Of a stretch of 25,312 nt of DNA, positions 5,612 through 13,534 are shown piece by piece. The stretch lies in NCBI GenBank assembly GCA_021782055.1, contig JAJXVP010000023.1, forward strand, positions 1 to 25,312, read 5' to 3'. The translations under genes and the position numbers were made by a program. Every line of letters starts with the position of its first letter. Within the stretch, counting starts at the first letter, position 1. The notes beneath the pieces are model-generated. The model did no database searches, had not been told where the DNA came from, and worked only from the letters and a program-made list of their open reading frames with translations. The DNA is from a bacterium (GTDB lineage: Bacteria > Spirochaetota > Spirochaetia > JABEVK01).

Positions 5612-6940
5612 CTAGTCGGCGTTGGTCATCGACTGCGGTTGACGAGTGGCTTCAACCACATCGCGCCAAAGGCTCCCCTCGGGATTGACGTAGTTGCGCC
5701 TCAAGGTGGCCATTTTTATGGGCACATGGACAAATTTGTCTGACCACAACGAAACCAACATTTTGGTTTTGCCCGCCATGGCCGCGTGGACGGCATTGGC
5801 TCCTAACCGAGCACAATACAACGAGTCGTTGGGGTCGGCAGGGGCGGACCGAATAGTGTAGCTGGGGTCAATGTACCGCAAGTTGATTTCCATTCCCTCT
5901 TGCTTAAAAAACTCGGCGATTTTGTCCCGAAGCAAGGCACCGATATCCCCTAGCCGTTTGTTGCCCGAAGCGTCTGTTTCCTCGATATGCTTGAGAAACT
6001 TCTGTCCCGCCCCTTCCGCCACCACAATGACGGCATGATGACGCGCCAAAAGACGACGCTTCAGAGCCTGCAAAAAGCCTTTGGGACCCTCGAGGTCAAA
6101 ATCCACTTCGGGAATCATCACAAAGTTCACTTCGGTGCTGGCCAGGGCTGTATGAGCGGCAATAAAACCCGATTCTCGCCCCATGACTTTAACTAATCCA
6201 ACACCGTTGATCGCATTGTCTGCTTCGACGTGAGCACCCGATACTGCCGAAACAGCCCGAGAAACTGCCGTTTCAAACCCAAAGGATTTTTGAATAAACG
6301 ACAGGTCATTATCAATGGTCTTAGGAATGCCGACGACGGCAATTTTGAGTCCCCTCTGTTCGATTTCTTCGGCAATGGCCAAAGAGCCCCGTTGAGTACC
6401 GTCACCGCCGATGGTAAACAGCATATTGATATTCATCCGCTCCATGGCGTCAACGATCGCGGGGATATCGCTTCCTCCGCGACTGGAGCCCAACATCGTG
6501 CCCCCAATCTTGTGAATATCGTCCACGATGTCCGGGTCCAACTCCACCACAGGAAAGTTATATTCGGGCAAAAAACCCTTGAACCCGTATTGAATGCCCG
6601 TGATGCGCCTTACACCATAAACGTACCACAGGTTGCGAACCAACGAGCGGATGACGTCATTTAGCCCCGGACACAGACCGCCCGCCGTCACAATGGCGGC
6701 ATGAACATGGTGTGGGTTAAAGTAAATGGTCTCTCGGGGACCTGATTTTTCCATCAGATTGCTCTTGTCGAACGGAGCGGGTGGCTCTCCTTTTCGCCCC
6801 CAGACCTTAAAGAGGATAAACTCGTCATCTTTGACATAGTTCGCTTCAAGATTTCCATCAATATTGGCATATTGGAGGGGGTTTTTTAACTTTCGTTCAC
6901 CAAGACTTTCAATAGTGAAATCTAAGACGGAATCGTTCAT
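5612..6940 (-). CDS. 6-phosphofructokinase, long trypanosome-like class, probably ATP-dependent
   Basis: The 442-residue enzyme phosphorylates fructose 6-phosphate in glycolysis. Visible motifs are GGLCPGLN (87-94), LGSSRGG (150-156), IGGDGTQRG (177-185) and PKTIDND (206-212, catalytic Asp). Gly at position 181 of GGDGT is the ATP-type residue, where pyrophosphate enzymes have Asp. K207 of PKTIDND is shared with pyrophosphate enzymes and with the ATP-using trypanosomatid enzymes. The region around GPRETIYFNP and GLCPGLNDVIRS also resembles that class. ATP use is therefore favoured but not certain. The N-terminal extension of about 75 residues is normal for this class. The ATG at 6940 has GGAGG at 6948-6952. 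The gene is convergent with cimA and divergent from glgX. Confidence 0.88.
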   Translation of the reverse strand: MNDSVLDFTIESLGERKLKNPLQYANIDGNLEANYVKDDEFILFKVWGRKGEPPAPFDKSNLMEKSGPRETIYFNPHHVHAAIVTAGGLCPGLNDVIRSLVRNLWYVYGVRRITGIQYGFKGFLPEYNFPVVELDPDIVDDIHKIGGTMLGSSRGGSDIPAIVDAMERMNINMLFTIGGDGTQRGSLAIAEEIEQRGLKIAVVGIPKTIDNDLSFIQKSFGFETAVSRAVSAVSGAHVEADNAINGVGLVKVMGRESGFIAAHTALASTEVNFVMIPEVDFDLEGPKGFLQALKRRLLARHHAVIVVAEGAGQKFLKHIEETDASGNKRLGDIGALLRDKIAEFFKQEGMEINLRYIDPSYTIRSAPADPNDSLYCARLGANAVHAAMAGKTKMLVSLWSDKFVHVPIKMATLRRNYVNPEGSLWRDVVEATRQPQSMTNAD

Positions 6941-6973
6941 TCATGAACCTCCGGGCCCCATTGTCCCCAATTT

Positions 6974-6982
6974 TTTATATCA
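6974..6982 (-). promoter_or_regulatory. extended -10 promoter for phosphofructokinase
   Basis: On the minus strand TGATATAAA (6974-6982) matches an extended -10 element (TGnTATAAT) except at the last base. The transcript would start near 6967 and carry the GGAGG Shine-Dalgarno within a leader of about 27 nt. No convincing -35 is required or seen. Confidence 0.5.
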
Positions 6983-7034
6983 TTTCAAGAGGATCAACTT
7001 TACAACCCCTTCCAGAATGTTCGATATTAGGTAA

Positions 7035-9212
7035 GTGAGTACAACCTTGTTTCCTACAGGACCCCTACCAACAAAGCCCGGCGAGCCCTACACTTTAGGG
7101 GCGACTCTCGACAGTCAAGGCTGCAACTTCGCAGTTTTTTCTCGTCATGCCATTGCGGTAGAACTGCTGTTCTTTTCCGCCCCCGAAAGTGAGCCTTGTG
7201 CGCGGGTTCTGCTTGATAGCACGCTGAATAAAACCGGCGATATTTGGCACATCTGGGTTGAAGGGATTCAAGACGGCCAGCTCTACGGCTTTTTAGTTGA
7301 CGGACCCTGGCATCCAACCGATCAGGGACACCGCTTTAACCCCCACAAACTGCTGTTAGACCCCTACGCCAAGGCTGTGGTGGGGACGTATCACTGGAAT
7401 GAGGCCTCAGCCTACGCCTACGAATGGGGAAACACCAAAGGGGACCTGAGCTTTAGCCGTACCGCCAACCTCACCAAGGCAGTCAAGGCGGCAGTGGTGG
7501 CATCCTCGCGTTTTTCGTGGGATCGCGACAAACCTTTGCAAATACCGCTCAAAGATACGGTGATCTATGAAGCCCATGTCCGCGCCTTTACCAAGGACCC
7601 CTCGGCGGGTACTTTGGCAGCGGGTACCTTTCGCGGTCTTATTGAAAAGATTCCTTACATTAAAGATTTGGGCGTAACCAGTGTCGAACTGCTCCCCCTC
7701 CACGAATTTAACCCTGCCGAGAACACTAAGACCAACCCCGAGACGGGTGAACCTCTCAAGAACTTTTGGGGCTACTCGACGGTTAATTTTTTTAGCCCTT
7801 GCGCCTGGTTTGCCACCGATGGGGATGGGCGAACCGCCGTGCATGAGTTCAAACAGCTCGTTAAGGCGTTTCACGAAGCAGGCCTAGAAATCATTCTGGA
7901 CGTTGTTTACAACCACACCGCTGAAGGCAATGAATACGGCCCGTCGGTGAGCTTTCGTGGGTTTGATAATTCTATTTACTATATGCTGGAGGGTGGCCGG
8001 CATTACAAAAACTATTCTGGTTGCGGTAATACCCTTAACTGTAATCATCCGGTAGTCCGCCGGTTGATTCTTGATAGTCTACGGTACTGGGTAGTGGATA
8101 TGCACGTCGATGGCTTTCGTTTTGATTTAGCAGCCATCCTTGGACGCGGTCCCGATGGGGAGTGGATTCCCAACTATTCTGTGCTCAATGACATTGCCCA
8201 TGACCCTATCTTGTCCCAAACCAAAATCATTGCCGAAGGCTGGGACGCCGCGGGCCTCTTTAAAGTGGGAGATTTTCCTCGAGGGTGGGCGGAGTGGAAC
8301 GCGCATTTCCGTGATGATATCCGTTCAGCGGTCAAATCTGATTCCGAAAAAATCGGAGCCGTTGCCACCCGTTTAGCAGGAAGTTCAGATTTGTTTCATT
8401 TTGATGGTCGACATCCGTACCACGGCATCAATTTTATCACCGCTCATGACGGTTTTACCCTACAAGACTTGGTCAGTTACAACGTCAAGCACAACTGGGC
8501 CAACGCCGAAAATAACTTGGATGGAGCCAACAATAACCTCTCTTGGAACTGTGGACACGAAGGTCTCACGGGAGAGGCACAAATTCAACAGCTGCGCCGC
8601 CGTCAAAAACGAAACTTAATAGCCCTCTTATTTTTGTCTCAAGGCACCCCCATGCTACTGGCGGGCGATGAAATGAGTTATTCCAAATTCGGGAACAACA
8701 ACACGTATTGCCACGATAATCGTTTAAATTGGCTTAATTGGGGTCTTGTTCGCGAAGAAGCCGAATTCCATGCCTTTGTGCGCTTTTTGATTCACTTTCG
8801 TCGTCGGCATCCGGCTCTACGCCGCGAAACCTTTTTTCAGGGGCAGCCGCATGACCAGGGCACCCTTCCTGACGTTCGTTGGATGGGGCCCGAAGGGGAA
8901 CTCAGCTGGGCCTGGTTCGAACGCTGCCTCGCATTGCTCATCGCGGGACATCGGTCTGAAACAGGGTCGGTACGCGATGACAATAACCTCTGGATCGGCT
9001 TAAACTTTTTTTGGGAAGAGGTATCGTTTAAAATTCCACCTTCGAGTGACGGCTACCATTGGCGCCGCGTTATTGATACGGCCAGCGCCCCAGGCTACTT
9101 TGATGAGGCTCAAGCCCCCGAAGCGGGACAGCGTTTAACGCTTGCCCCCCGCAGTGTAGTGGTGCTGGTCGAGCGAGCTCAAAGCTCACGAGAGTTACCC
9201 TCAAGAGCGTAG
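7035..9212 (+). CDS. glgX: glycogen debranching enzyme (GH13, GlgX/isoamylase type)
   Basis: The 725-residue enzyme hydrolyses alpha-1,6 branches of phosphorylase-trimmed glycogen in the cytoplasm. An N-terminal CBM48-like module (about 20-115) is followed by the GH13 barrel. The catalytic residues are visible: nucleophile D364 in DGFRFDLA, acid/base E401 in IIAEGWD and D472 in ITAHDGFTLQDLVSYN. DVVYNHTAEGN (289-299) is the first conserved GH13 region. A C-terminal beta domain ends the protein, and the length is normal. The start is GTG at 7035 with a weak AGG four bases before it; no better start exists because the conserved N-terminus begins immediately. Its last 12 nt overlap the end of the opposite flagellar operon. 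Confidence 0.92.
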   Translation: MSTTLFPTGPLPTKPGEPYTLGATLDSQGCNFAVFSRHAIAVELLFFSAPESEPCARVLLDSTLNKTGDIWHIWVEGIQDGQLYGFLVDGPWHPTDQGHRFNPHKLLLDPYAKAVVGTYHWNEASAYAYEWGNTKGDLSFSRTANLTKAVKAAVVASSRFSWDRDKPLQIPLKDTVIYEAHVRAFTKDPSAGTLAAGTFRGLIEKIPYIKDLGVTSVELLPLHEFNPAENTKTNPETGEPLKNFWGYSTVNFFSPCAWFATDGDGRTAVHEFKQLVKAFHEAGLEIILDVVYNHTAEGNEYGPSVSFRGFDNSIYYMLEGGRHYKNYSGCGNTLNCNHPVVRRLILDSLRYWVVDMHVDGFRFDLAAILGRGPDGEWIPNYSVLNDIAHDPILSQTKIIAEGWDAAGLFKVGDFPRGWAEWNAHFRDDIRSAVKSDSEKIGAVATRLAGSSDLFHFDGRHPYHGINFITAHDGFTLQDLVSYNVKHNWANAENNLDGANNNLSWNCGHEGLTGEAQIQQLRRRQKRNLIALLFLSQGTPMLLAGDEMSYSKFGNNNTYCHDNRLNWLNWGLVREEAEFHAFVRFLIHFRRRHPALRRETFFQGQPHDQGTLPDVRWMGPEGELSWAWFERCLALLIAGHRSETGSVRDDNNLWIGLNFFWEEVSFKIPPSSDGYHWRRVIDTASAPGYFDEAQAPEAGQRLTLAPRSVVVLVERAQSSRELPSRA

Positions 9213-9776
9213 CGGGTAAAGGGACAGAATCAGTTCTACTTCGGCCTGAGTTACCCCAGATTTTTGGGCGATCTCGGCTGCCGAAAGCCCTTGGGCTCGG
9301 GCCAGAAGTACTCTTTCTCGTAAGGAGGAGGGGGTCGGTTCGGGTTCTGGTTCTGCGGCGGGAGCCTGGATCTGAGAAGGCGCAGGCGAAGACGGAAGTT
9401 CTATAGATGGATTGTTCGACAACGGGGGGACTGGATTTTTTTCCGGCACAGGTGTTTCGGGAGCCGATTTTTCGGGAGTCGGTTTAAGCTTCGAATACAC
9501 CAAAGGCTGGGCGCGCTTTTCTTCTTCTTTTGCCCACAGAGTAAGCCGCTGATCAGCCGAGCGTATTAGGGTTTCAAGGCGTACCAACCGTTCTTCCAAA
9601 ACACCGATATTGCGTTCAGAGGTCAGATTCAGCTCTTTAACCAGGGCATCCACTTCATCGCGAACCTCTTTGAGCAGTTCCTGAGAGCCCATTTTGTGAT
9701 CAATCCGCCGCCGAAAAAACCAATAGAAACCTGTCCACACTAACAGGTTAAAAACCAAGAGTAACACTAATGTCAT
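9201..9776 (-). CDS. membrane-anchored protein with proline-rich linker and C-terminal HTH-like domain (last gene of flagellar operon)
   Basis: The product has 191 residues. A single N-terminal transmembrane helix (about 2-22) is followed by a basic RRRIDHK stretch, a helical coiled-coil-like part (about 30-85) and a Pro/Glu-rich linker (about 95-145). The compact C-terminal segment, RERVLLARAQGLSAAEIAQKSG followed by VTQAEVELILSLY, has the pattern of a small helix-turn-helix. Similar C-termini occur in DUF2802- and DUF6115-like proteins near flagellar genes of other bacteria, so a flagellum-linked role is likely but unproven. The ATG at 9776 has GAGG six bases upstream; a TTG at 9788 overlapping the previous stop is an alternative start. 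Confidence 0.75.
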   Translation of the reverse strand: MTLVLLLVFNLLVWTGFYWFFRRRIDHKMGSQELLKEVRDEVDALVKELNLTSERNIGVLEERLVRLETLIRSADQRLTLWAKEEEKRAQPLVYSKLKPTPEKSAPETPVPEKNPVPPLSNNPSIELPSSPAPSQIQAPAAEPEPEPTPSSLRERVLLARAQGLSAAEIAQKSGVTQAEVELILSLYPLRS

Positions 9777-9784
9777 TGTCTGCC

Positions 9785-10120
9785 TCAACCTGTCAGATCC
9801 ACGTGAGTCCCCAGCCTAGGGTCAGTCCATTTTTCGTCCTGAGGTTTCTCGTCCTCGGGGGATTGGTGCTTTTTGGCGAACTGACCTTGAGCTTCACGCT
9901 CCGTATCCTCTTCGTCCGCCCGAACCTTGGCCCCTTCATTCGAAGCTTCTTCAGAAGCCTGAGTCGACTGCACGGCGTTTTTATCCGCCTCATGGAGCTT
10001 GAGTAGCTTCTGGGCTTCAAGGGTCTGCTGATTGATGACGTGGTCGCGACTTAAGGAATGTTCTTTAGCGACCTTATCGAGATTCATATAGATGGCTTGC
10101 AGATCCACAGGGCGAATCAT
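9785..10120 (-). CDS. small hydrophilic conserved protein of the flagellar operon
   Basis: This is a 111-residue acidic, probably mostly disordered protein. The ends look conserved: an N-terminal MIRPVDLQAIYMNLDKVAKE helix and a C-terminal DPRLGTHVDLTG motif. Between them lies a charged Glu/Asp/Lys/Gln-rich stretch without motifs. No transmembrane segment or signal peptide is seen. Its ATG overlaps the fapA stop (ATGA), so it is translationally coupled to fapA. The conserved tails suggest a peptide that docks between two partners, but the function is unknown to me. Confidence 0.72.
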   Translation of the reverse strand: MIRPVDLQAIYMNLDKVAKEHSLSRDHVINQQTLEAQKLLKLHEADKNAVQSTQASEEASNEGAKVRADEEDTEREAQGQFAKKHQSPEDEKPQDEKWTDPRLGTHVDLTG

Positions 10121-12057
10121 CCTGGCCTCCGAACAATCTCGTCTTCTTCAATATCCTCGTACTTAATTGATCTTACCACGTTTCCGTCACGAATAAAAGT
10201 TAGCCCGCTGCATTCTCGTATCACATCATAAGTGACTTCTTTAATAATAAACCGGGTACCAGGGTAAATTTCGCCCGAAGAAGAGATTTTCCCCGAGAAG
10301 CGTAAAGCCTCCAGTTCTGCCTGACGTTTTTCAAGTTGATCACCCAACTGAGACAGCTGGTTCTTAATTTCGGCATGTTTTGCCATGAGGGTTTTCTTTT
10401 GCAGAAGCTTTTCTGGCGGCAAGGTTTTCATGATGCGTTCCTGCTTAAGCAGGGCCTGAAGATTCAAATTGAGTTGGTTAAAACTCTTTTCAAGTTGTTC
10501 TTTCTGCTCGACCATTTGGTCCAGCTCTTCTTTTAATTTGGGGTCGAAGCCCACTTCCAGGATGGTTTCATCCGAGCCTATGGCACCCAGACTTGAGGCA
10601 TTGATTTCTTCTGAAGCACGAAGGTACCCACCCACAATTTTAGCCCGTTTGCCTTTGCAGAGGATTTTTTTTCCGGCTGTGACCTGAGAGTGTAAGATAC
10701 CGTCCGAAACGATGACAAAGGTACCCGCTTCCACCTTGGCATTCTGAATAAATTTCGACCATAGACTTTGCCCAGCAATAACATGCCCTTCACCGCCACC
10801 GTTAATGCCCTGGTGGACAATAATATCAGCATGCGTTTCTAACACAGCTTTACCAACGTTACCTAACACTTCGATATTGCCGACGGCTTTAACCGTAAAC
10901 CCATCGTCCACACTGCCTTTGACCAAAACACTGCCCAAAAAATTGATATTTCCCACGGAATTGTTGACGTTCCCTGAGATTACCATCACTGTTTCGACGG
11001 TAATCTTGTTTTGCAAGAGCATAACCTGCCCATCCGACGTCGCCAAAACCCTAAGACCATCTTTTGATAGAGTCACGTTATTGCCCAAATCAAAAGGTAT
11101 GTCTCGACCATCTTTGGTGGGAAGGATTCTCCCGGTAACAGTTCGGCCAGGTATACCGCGTTGGGCTGGCTCTTTGCGGGCCAATTCTTCGTTTTTTAAA
11201 ACGTTACGGATGGTGTTCAATTCTTTAAAATCGACCCGCCCTTCGATCTCTTTGGGCTTGATCCGTAGCGCCGTATCAAAGTTATAGATGAGGCGCGCAT
11301 CCTGACCAGGAAGAGGTTTGGTTCCCTGTGCGACAACAACCTTACGGCTGTAAACAGGCTCGTCAATCAGCGCCTCGATATCGGCCATCATCAGCCCATG
11401 AACCACTCCGTTGTTTTTCAAAAAGTGTTCGAGTTCTTCACGAGAAATATCCGCACCGTTCATCCCCGGAGGCGTTAACACCACCGAAGCCCGCATTTCC
11501 TGGTCCTCGAGGTCAACGGTCATGAGCGTATCTGCCGCCGGGTTGTGGGGGTAGTCGCCCACTTTGCCATACGTACCATTGGCCAGCTTCAGGGCGCCTT
11601 TCAAAACTTGACGGTTGATATCGCGAACGTTGCGAAGGTGCAACAATTCTAACGCTTGAGTTTCATTGGCGGGAGCACCCTCACCAACGGGAGCTGTTAC
11701 TTTGAGGTAAGCGCCATCATGCCATAAACGAATGTAAATATGACCATCTTCATTGACCACAGATTCCGACGAAGCGATTTCGGGCATAAAGTCGGCATCT
11801 GATTCGTGCGAAACCTTAACTTCTTTTTTGACTTCAAAGACCATTAACGACCAGAGTTTGCGACCAAAACCCAGAGTTCCTGGCGAGCCTTTCTGTAAGA
11901 TATCATACTCTAAACGCCGGGTGGGAACCCCAAGCTCCGCCGAAGCCGCTTTTAATGCTTCTTCGAGCGTCGCCCCCGAGACCGCAACAGAGCGCAGGCG
12001 GCGATCCTCTTCGGCACGCTCCCTCATAAATTCTTTGAGTTGTTCGAGCGAGACCAT
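10117..12057 (-). CDS. fapA: FapA (DUF342) flagellar assembly protein with N-terminal Jag-N-like domain
   Basis: The 646-residue product has three parts. Residues about 21-77 match the Jag-N pattern (VSGATLEEALKAASAELGV, then a GTLGFGRK turn). The centre (about 90-500) is the glycine-rich right-handed beta-helix of the FapA/DUF342 family, with signatures such as NGVVHGLMMADIE and GTKPLPGQDARLIYNFD. Residues about 505-583 form a coiled coil, followed by a small beta C-terminus. In Vibrio, FapA is linked to flagellar assembly and polar localisation; that role here is inference. The ATG at 12057 has a strong AGGAGG (12062-12067). It lies 20 nt after the sigma-factor gene and overlaps the next gene by 4 nt. 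Confidence 0.88.
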   Translation of the reverse strand: MVSLEQLKEFMRERAEEDRRLRSVAVSGATLEEALKAASAELGVPTRRLEYDILQKGSPGTLGFGRKLWSLMVFEVKKEVKVSHESDADFMPEIASSESVVNEDGHIYIRLWHDGAYLKVTAPVGEGAPANETQALELLHLRNVRDINRQVLKGALKLANGTYGKVGDYPHNPAADTLMTVDLEDQEMRASVVLTPPGMNGADISREELEHFLKNNGVVHGLMMADIEALIDEPVYSRKVVVAQGTKPLPGQDARLIYNFDTALRIKPKEIEGRVDFKELNTIRNVLKNEELARKEPAQRGIPGRTVTGRILPTKDGRDIPFDLGNNVTLSKDGLRVLATSDGQVMLLQNKITVETVMVISGNVNNSVGNINFLGSVLVKGSVDDGFTVKAVGNIEVLGNVGKAVLETHADIIVHQGINGGGEGHVIAGQSLWSKFIQNAKVEAGTFVIVSDGILHSQVTAGKKILCKGKRAKIVGGYLRASEEINASSLGAIGSDETILEVGFDPKLKEELDQMVEQKEQLEKSFNQLNLNLQALLKQERIMKTLPPEKLLQKKTLMAKHAEIKNQLSQLGDQLEKRQAELEALRFSGKISSSGEIYPGTRFIIKEVTYDVIRECSGLTFIRDGNVVRSIKYEDIEEDEIVRRPG

Positions 12058-12077
12058 GACGCCTCCTGGCTTTTCGC

Positions 12078-12866
12078 CTAAAAAATCCCTTTTCGAGCAT
12101 TCATCAGCCTGGCCCTAAGCCGTAAAATCGCTTTGGTGTGAAGTTGACTAACGCGGGATTCGGTGACTTCTAAAACTTTTCCAATTTCTTTTAAAGTTAG
12201 ATCTTCATAGTAGTAAAGAACAAGAACCTTTTTCTCTTTTTCCGGTAACTCTTGAAGGGCCTCAAGGATCACCTTTTTAACAACATCCCGTTCGACAATG
12301 TTGTCCGGGTTTAAGGTTTGAGGGGACTCAATGCTCTCAACAATCGAAACTTTATCATTTTCATCACCGGTGTACCAAACATCATTTAAGGAAAGAACAG
12401 CGGTTCCACTAATCTTAATCAGAGTATCGTTAAACTCGTCTTCTTTCATTCCCAGCTCGTCAGCGATCTCTTTGTCGGTAACTTGTCGTCCTAGCCTCGC
12501 TTCCAAGCTTACAATGGCTTCTTCTACCTCGCGGGATTTTTGACGAACAGAACGAGGAACCCAGTCAATTGCTCGCAATTCATCAAAGATCGCGCCCCTT
12601 ATACGGGTAACGGCATAGGTTTTGAACTTGACGTGTTTTTCGGGATCAAACTTGTCTATCGCATCAATAAGCCCAAAAACCCCGTACCCGACTAAGTCAT
12701 CATAGTCGACATTTTGAGGCAAACCCATGGCAACCTTTCCGGCAACATAACGCACCAAGGGCGCGTACTGACGAATAAAAGAATCCCTGAGTTTGGGACT
12801 TCGCGTCTTTTTGTATTCCAGCCAGGCCTGGGCCTCGATTTTTTCATCTAAGACGTTGTCTGACAT
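12078..12866 (-). CDS. whiG: FliA/WhiG-type flagellar sigma factor (sigma-28 family)
   Basis: This 262-residue sigma-70-family protein directs RNA polymerase to late flagellar promoters. Region 2 is clear ([21 protein letters not shown], then [28 protein letters not shown]). Region 3 ([19 protein letters not shown]) and region 4, with its helix-turn-helix ([24 protein letters not shown]), follow. The arrangement [15 protein letters not shown] is diagnostic of the FliA/WhiG group. I chose ATG 12866 because AAGGA lies six bases upstream; a TTG six bases earlier is possible. The preceding gene ends 9 nt upstream. Its placement between flhG and fapA is the spirochaete arrangement. An anti-sigma gene (flgM) is not visible in this window. 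Confidence 0.93.
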   Translation of the reverse strand: MSDNVLDEKIEAQAWLEYKKTRSPKLRDSFIRQYAPLVRYVAGKVAMGLPQNVDYDDLVGYGVFGLIDAIDKFDPEKHVKFKTYAVTRIRGAIFDELRAIDWVPRSVRQKSREVEEAIVSLEARLGRQVTDKEIADELGMKEDEFNDTLIKISGTAVLSLNDVWYTGDENDKVSIVESIESPQTLNPDNIVERDVVKKVILEALQELPEKEKKVLVLYYYEDLTLKEIGKVLEVTESRVSQLHTKAILRLRARLMNARKGIF

Positions 12867-12875
12867 CCTCAATCC

Positions 12876-13460
12876 TTACTGGCCTTTCTTCAAAACGGTT
12901 TGGACGGCCTTGGCCAAAACCGTGGGATCATGGGCAATACCGTCCAAGATAACATCCCCCGTTGGTGTTCGGTCTGGTTCCCCTCGAGCAGATTCTCCTC
13001 GATAAGGCTCTTCCCGAGTAGGTTCCACAGAGACCTCAGAAACCTGAGTCCCTTCGGGGCCAAACGACGCCAAAAACGACCCAATCTCGGGCAGTTCTTC
13101 ACTGTCCGAAGCCGCTTCATGCACAGGCGGGGGTGCCGGAACCCCTCGCACCAAGGGTTCTGCAGCCGATTCTGAAGGCTCGTCGGGCTTGAGTTCCCTG
13201 ACAAACTCCGAGGAATCGGGTTCAAGCGTAATATCTACCCGTGGGGACTCCGGTTCTTCAGAAGGAGTAACCGTTTGAAATAGCTCAGGTAACAGTGTTC
13301 TTAGGACCCACTCCACCCCTAAAGCTACACCGCAGGCCAGGACACCAAAAAAAAGGGCCCGCAGAAACATACTACCTAAGTCCGAACCCCCAAGGCCCGC
13401 GCTGATGAAGGAAAGGAGAAAGGCCCCTCCGGCGGCGCCGAATGCGACTTTCCAAGACAT
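12876..13460 (-). CDS. two-helix membrane protein with acidic cytoplasmic tail, flagellar operon
   Basis: The 194-residue protein has two transmembrane helices close to the N-terminus (about 6-24 and 33-50). A long acidic, Pro/Glu/Ser-rich tail follows, likely disordered and probably cytoplasmic. The last part, DVILDGIAHDPTVLAKAVQTVL, looks structured and reminds me of a short conserved tail found in spirochaete proteins at this locus. It lies between flhG and the sigma-factor gene, with a strong GGGGAGG Shine-Dalgarno and a 74-nt upstream gap that may hold a promoter. The function is unknown. Position suggests a link to sigma activity or to FlhF/FlhG-dependent placement; this is only context. 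Confidence 0.75.
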   Translation of the reverse strand: MSWKVAFGAAGGAFLLSFISAGLGGSDLGSMFLRALFFGVLACGVALGVEWVLRTLLPELFQTVTPSEEPESPRVDITLEPDSSEFVRELKPDEPSESAAEPLVRGVPAPPPVHEAASDSEELPEIGSFLASFGPEGTQVSEVSVEPTREEPYRGESARGEPDRTPTGDVILDGIAHDPTVLAKAVQTVLKKGQ

Positions 13461-13483
13461 GAAAGACCCTCCCCTTCCTAATT

Positions 13484-13513
13484 AGATTAAAAGACGAAGC
13501 CTAGTACCGTCAA
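13484..13513 (-). promoter_or_regulatory. weak candidate internal promoter ahead of the whiG-fapA segment
   Basis: In the 74-nt gap after flhG, the minus strand has TTGACG (13508-13513), an 18-nt spacer and TAATCT (13484-13489). The -35 is good and the -10 is poor. This is the only gap of this size inside the operon except the flhA/flhB gap, so a secondary promoter is plausible but not well supported. Confidence 0.3.
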
Positions 13514-13534
13514 GATAAGTCATTCTGATCCTGC

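Noticed and set aside
6999..7028. TTTACA and GATATT as a glgX promoter
   Set aside because: The -10 match is poor and the start would fall almost on the GTG codon, leaving no leader.
9170..9200. GAGCT-CAA-AGCTC palindrome near the glgX end as terminator of the flagellar operon
   Set aside because: It lies inside glgX coding sequence and has no T-tract on the minus strand.
10805..11287. 160-codon plus-strand ORF opposite fapA
   Set aside because: It is antisense to the FapA beta-helix, rich in Thr/Ser/Pro as expected for a mirror frame, without any domain.
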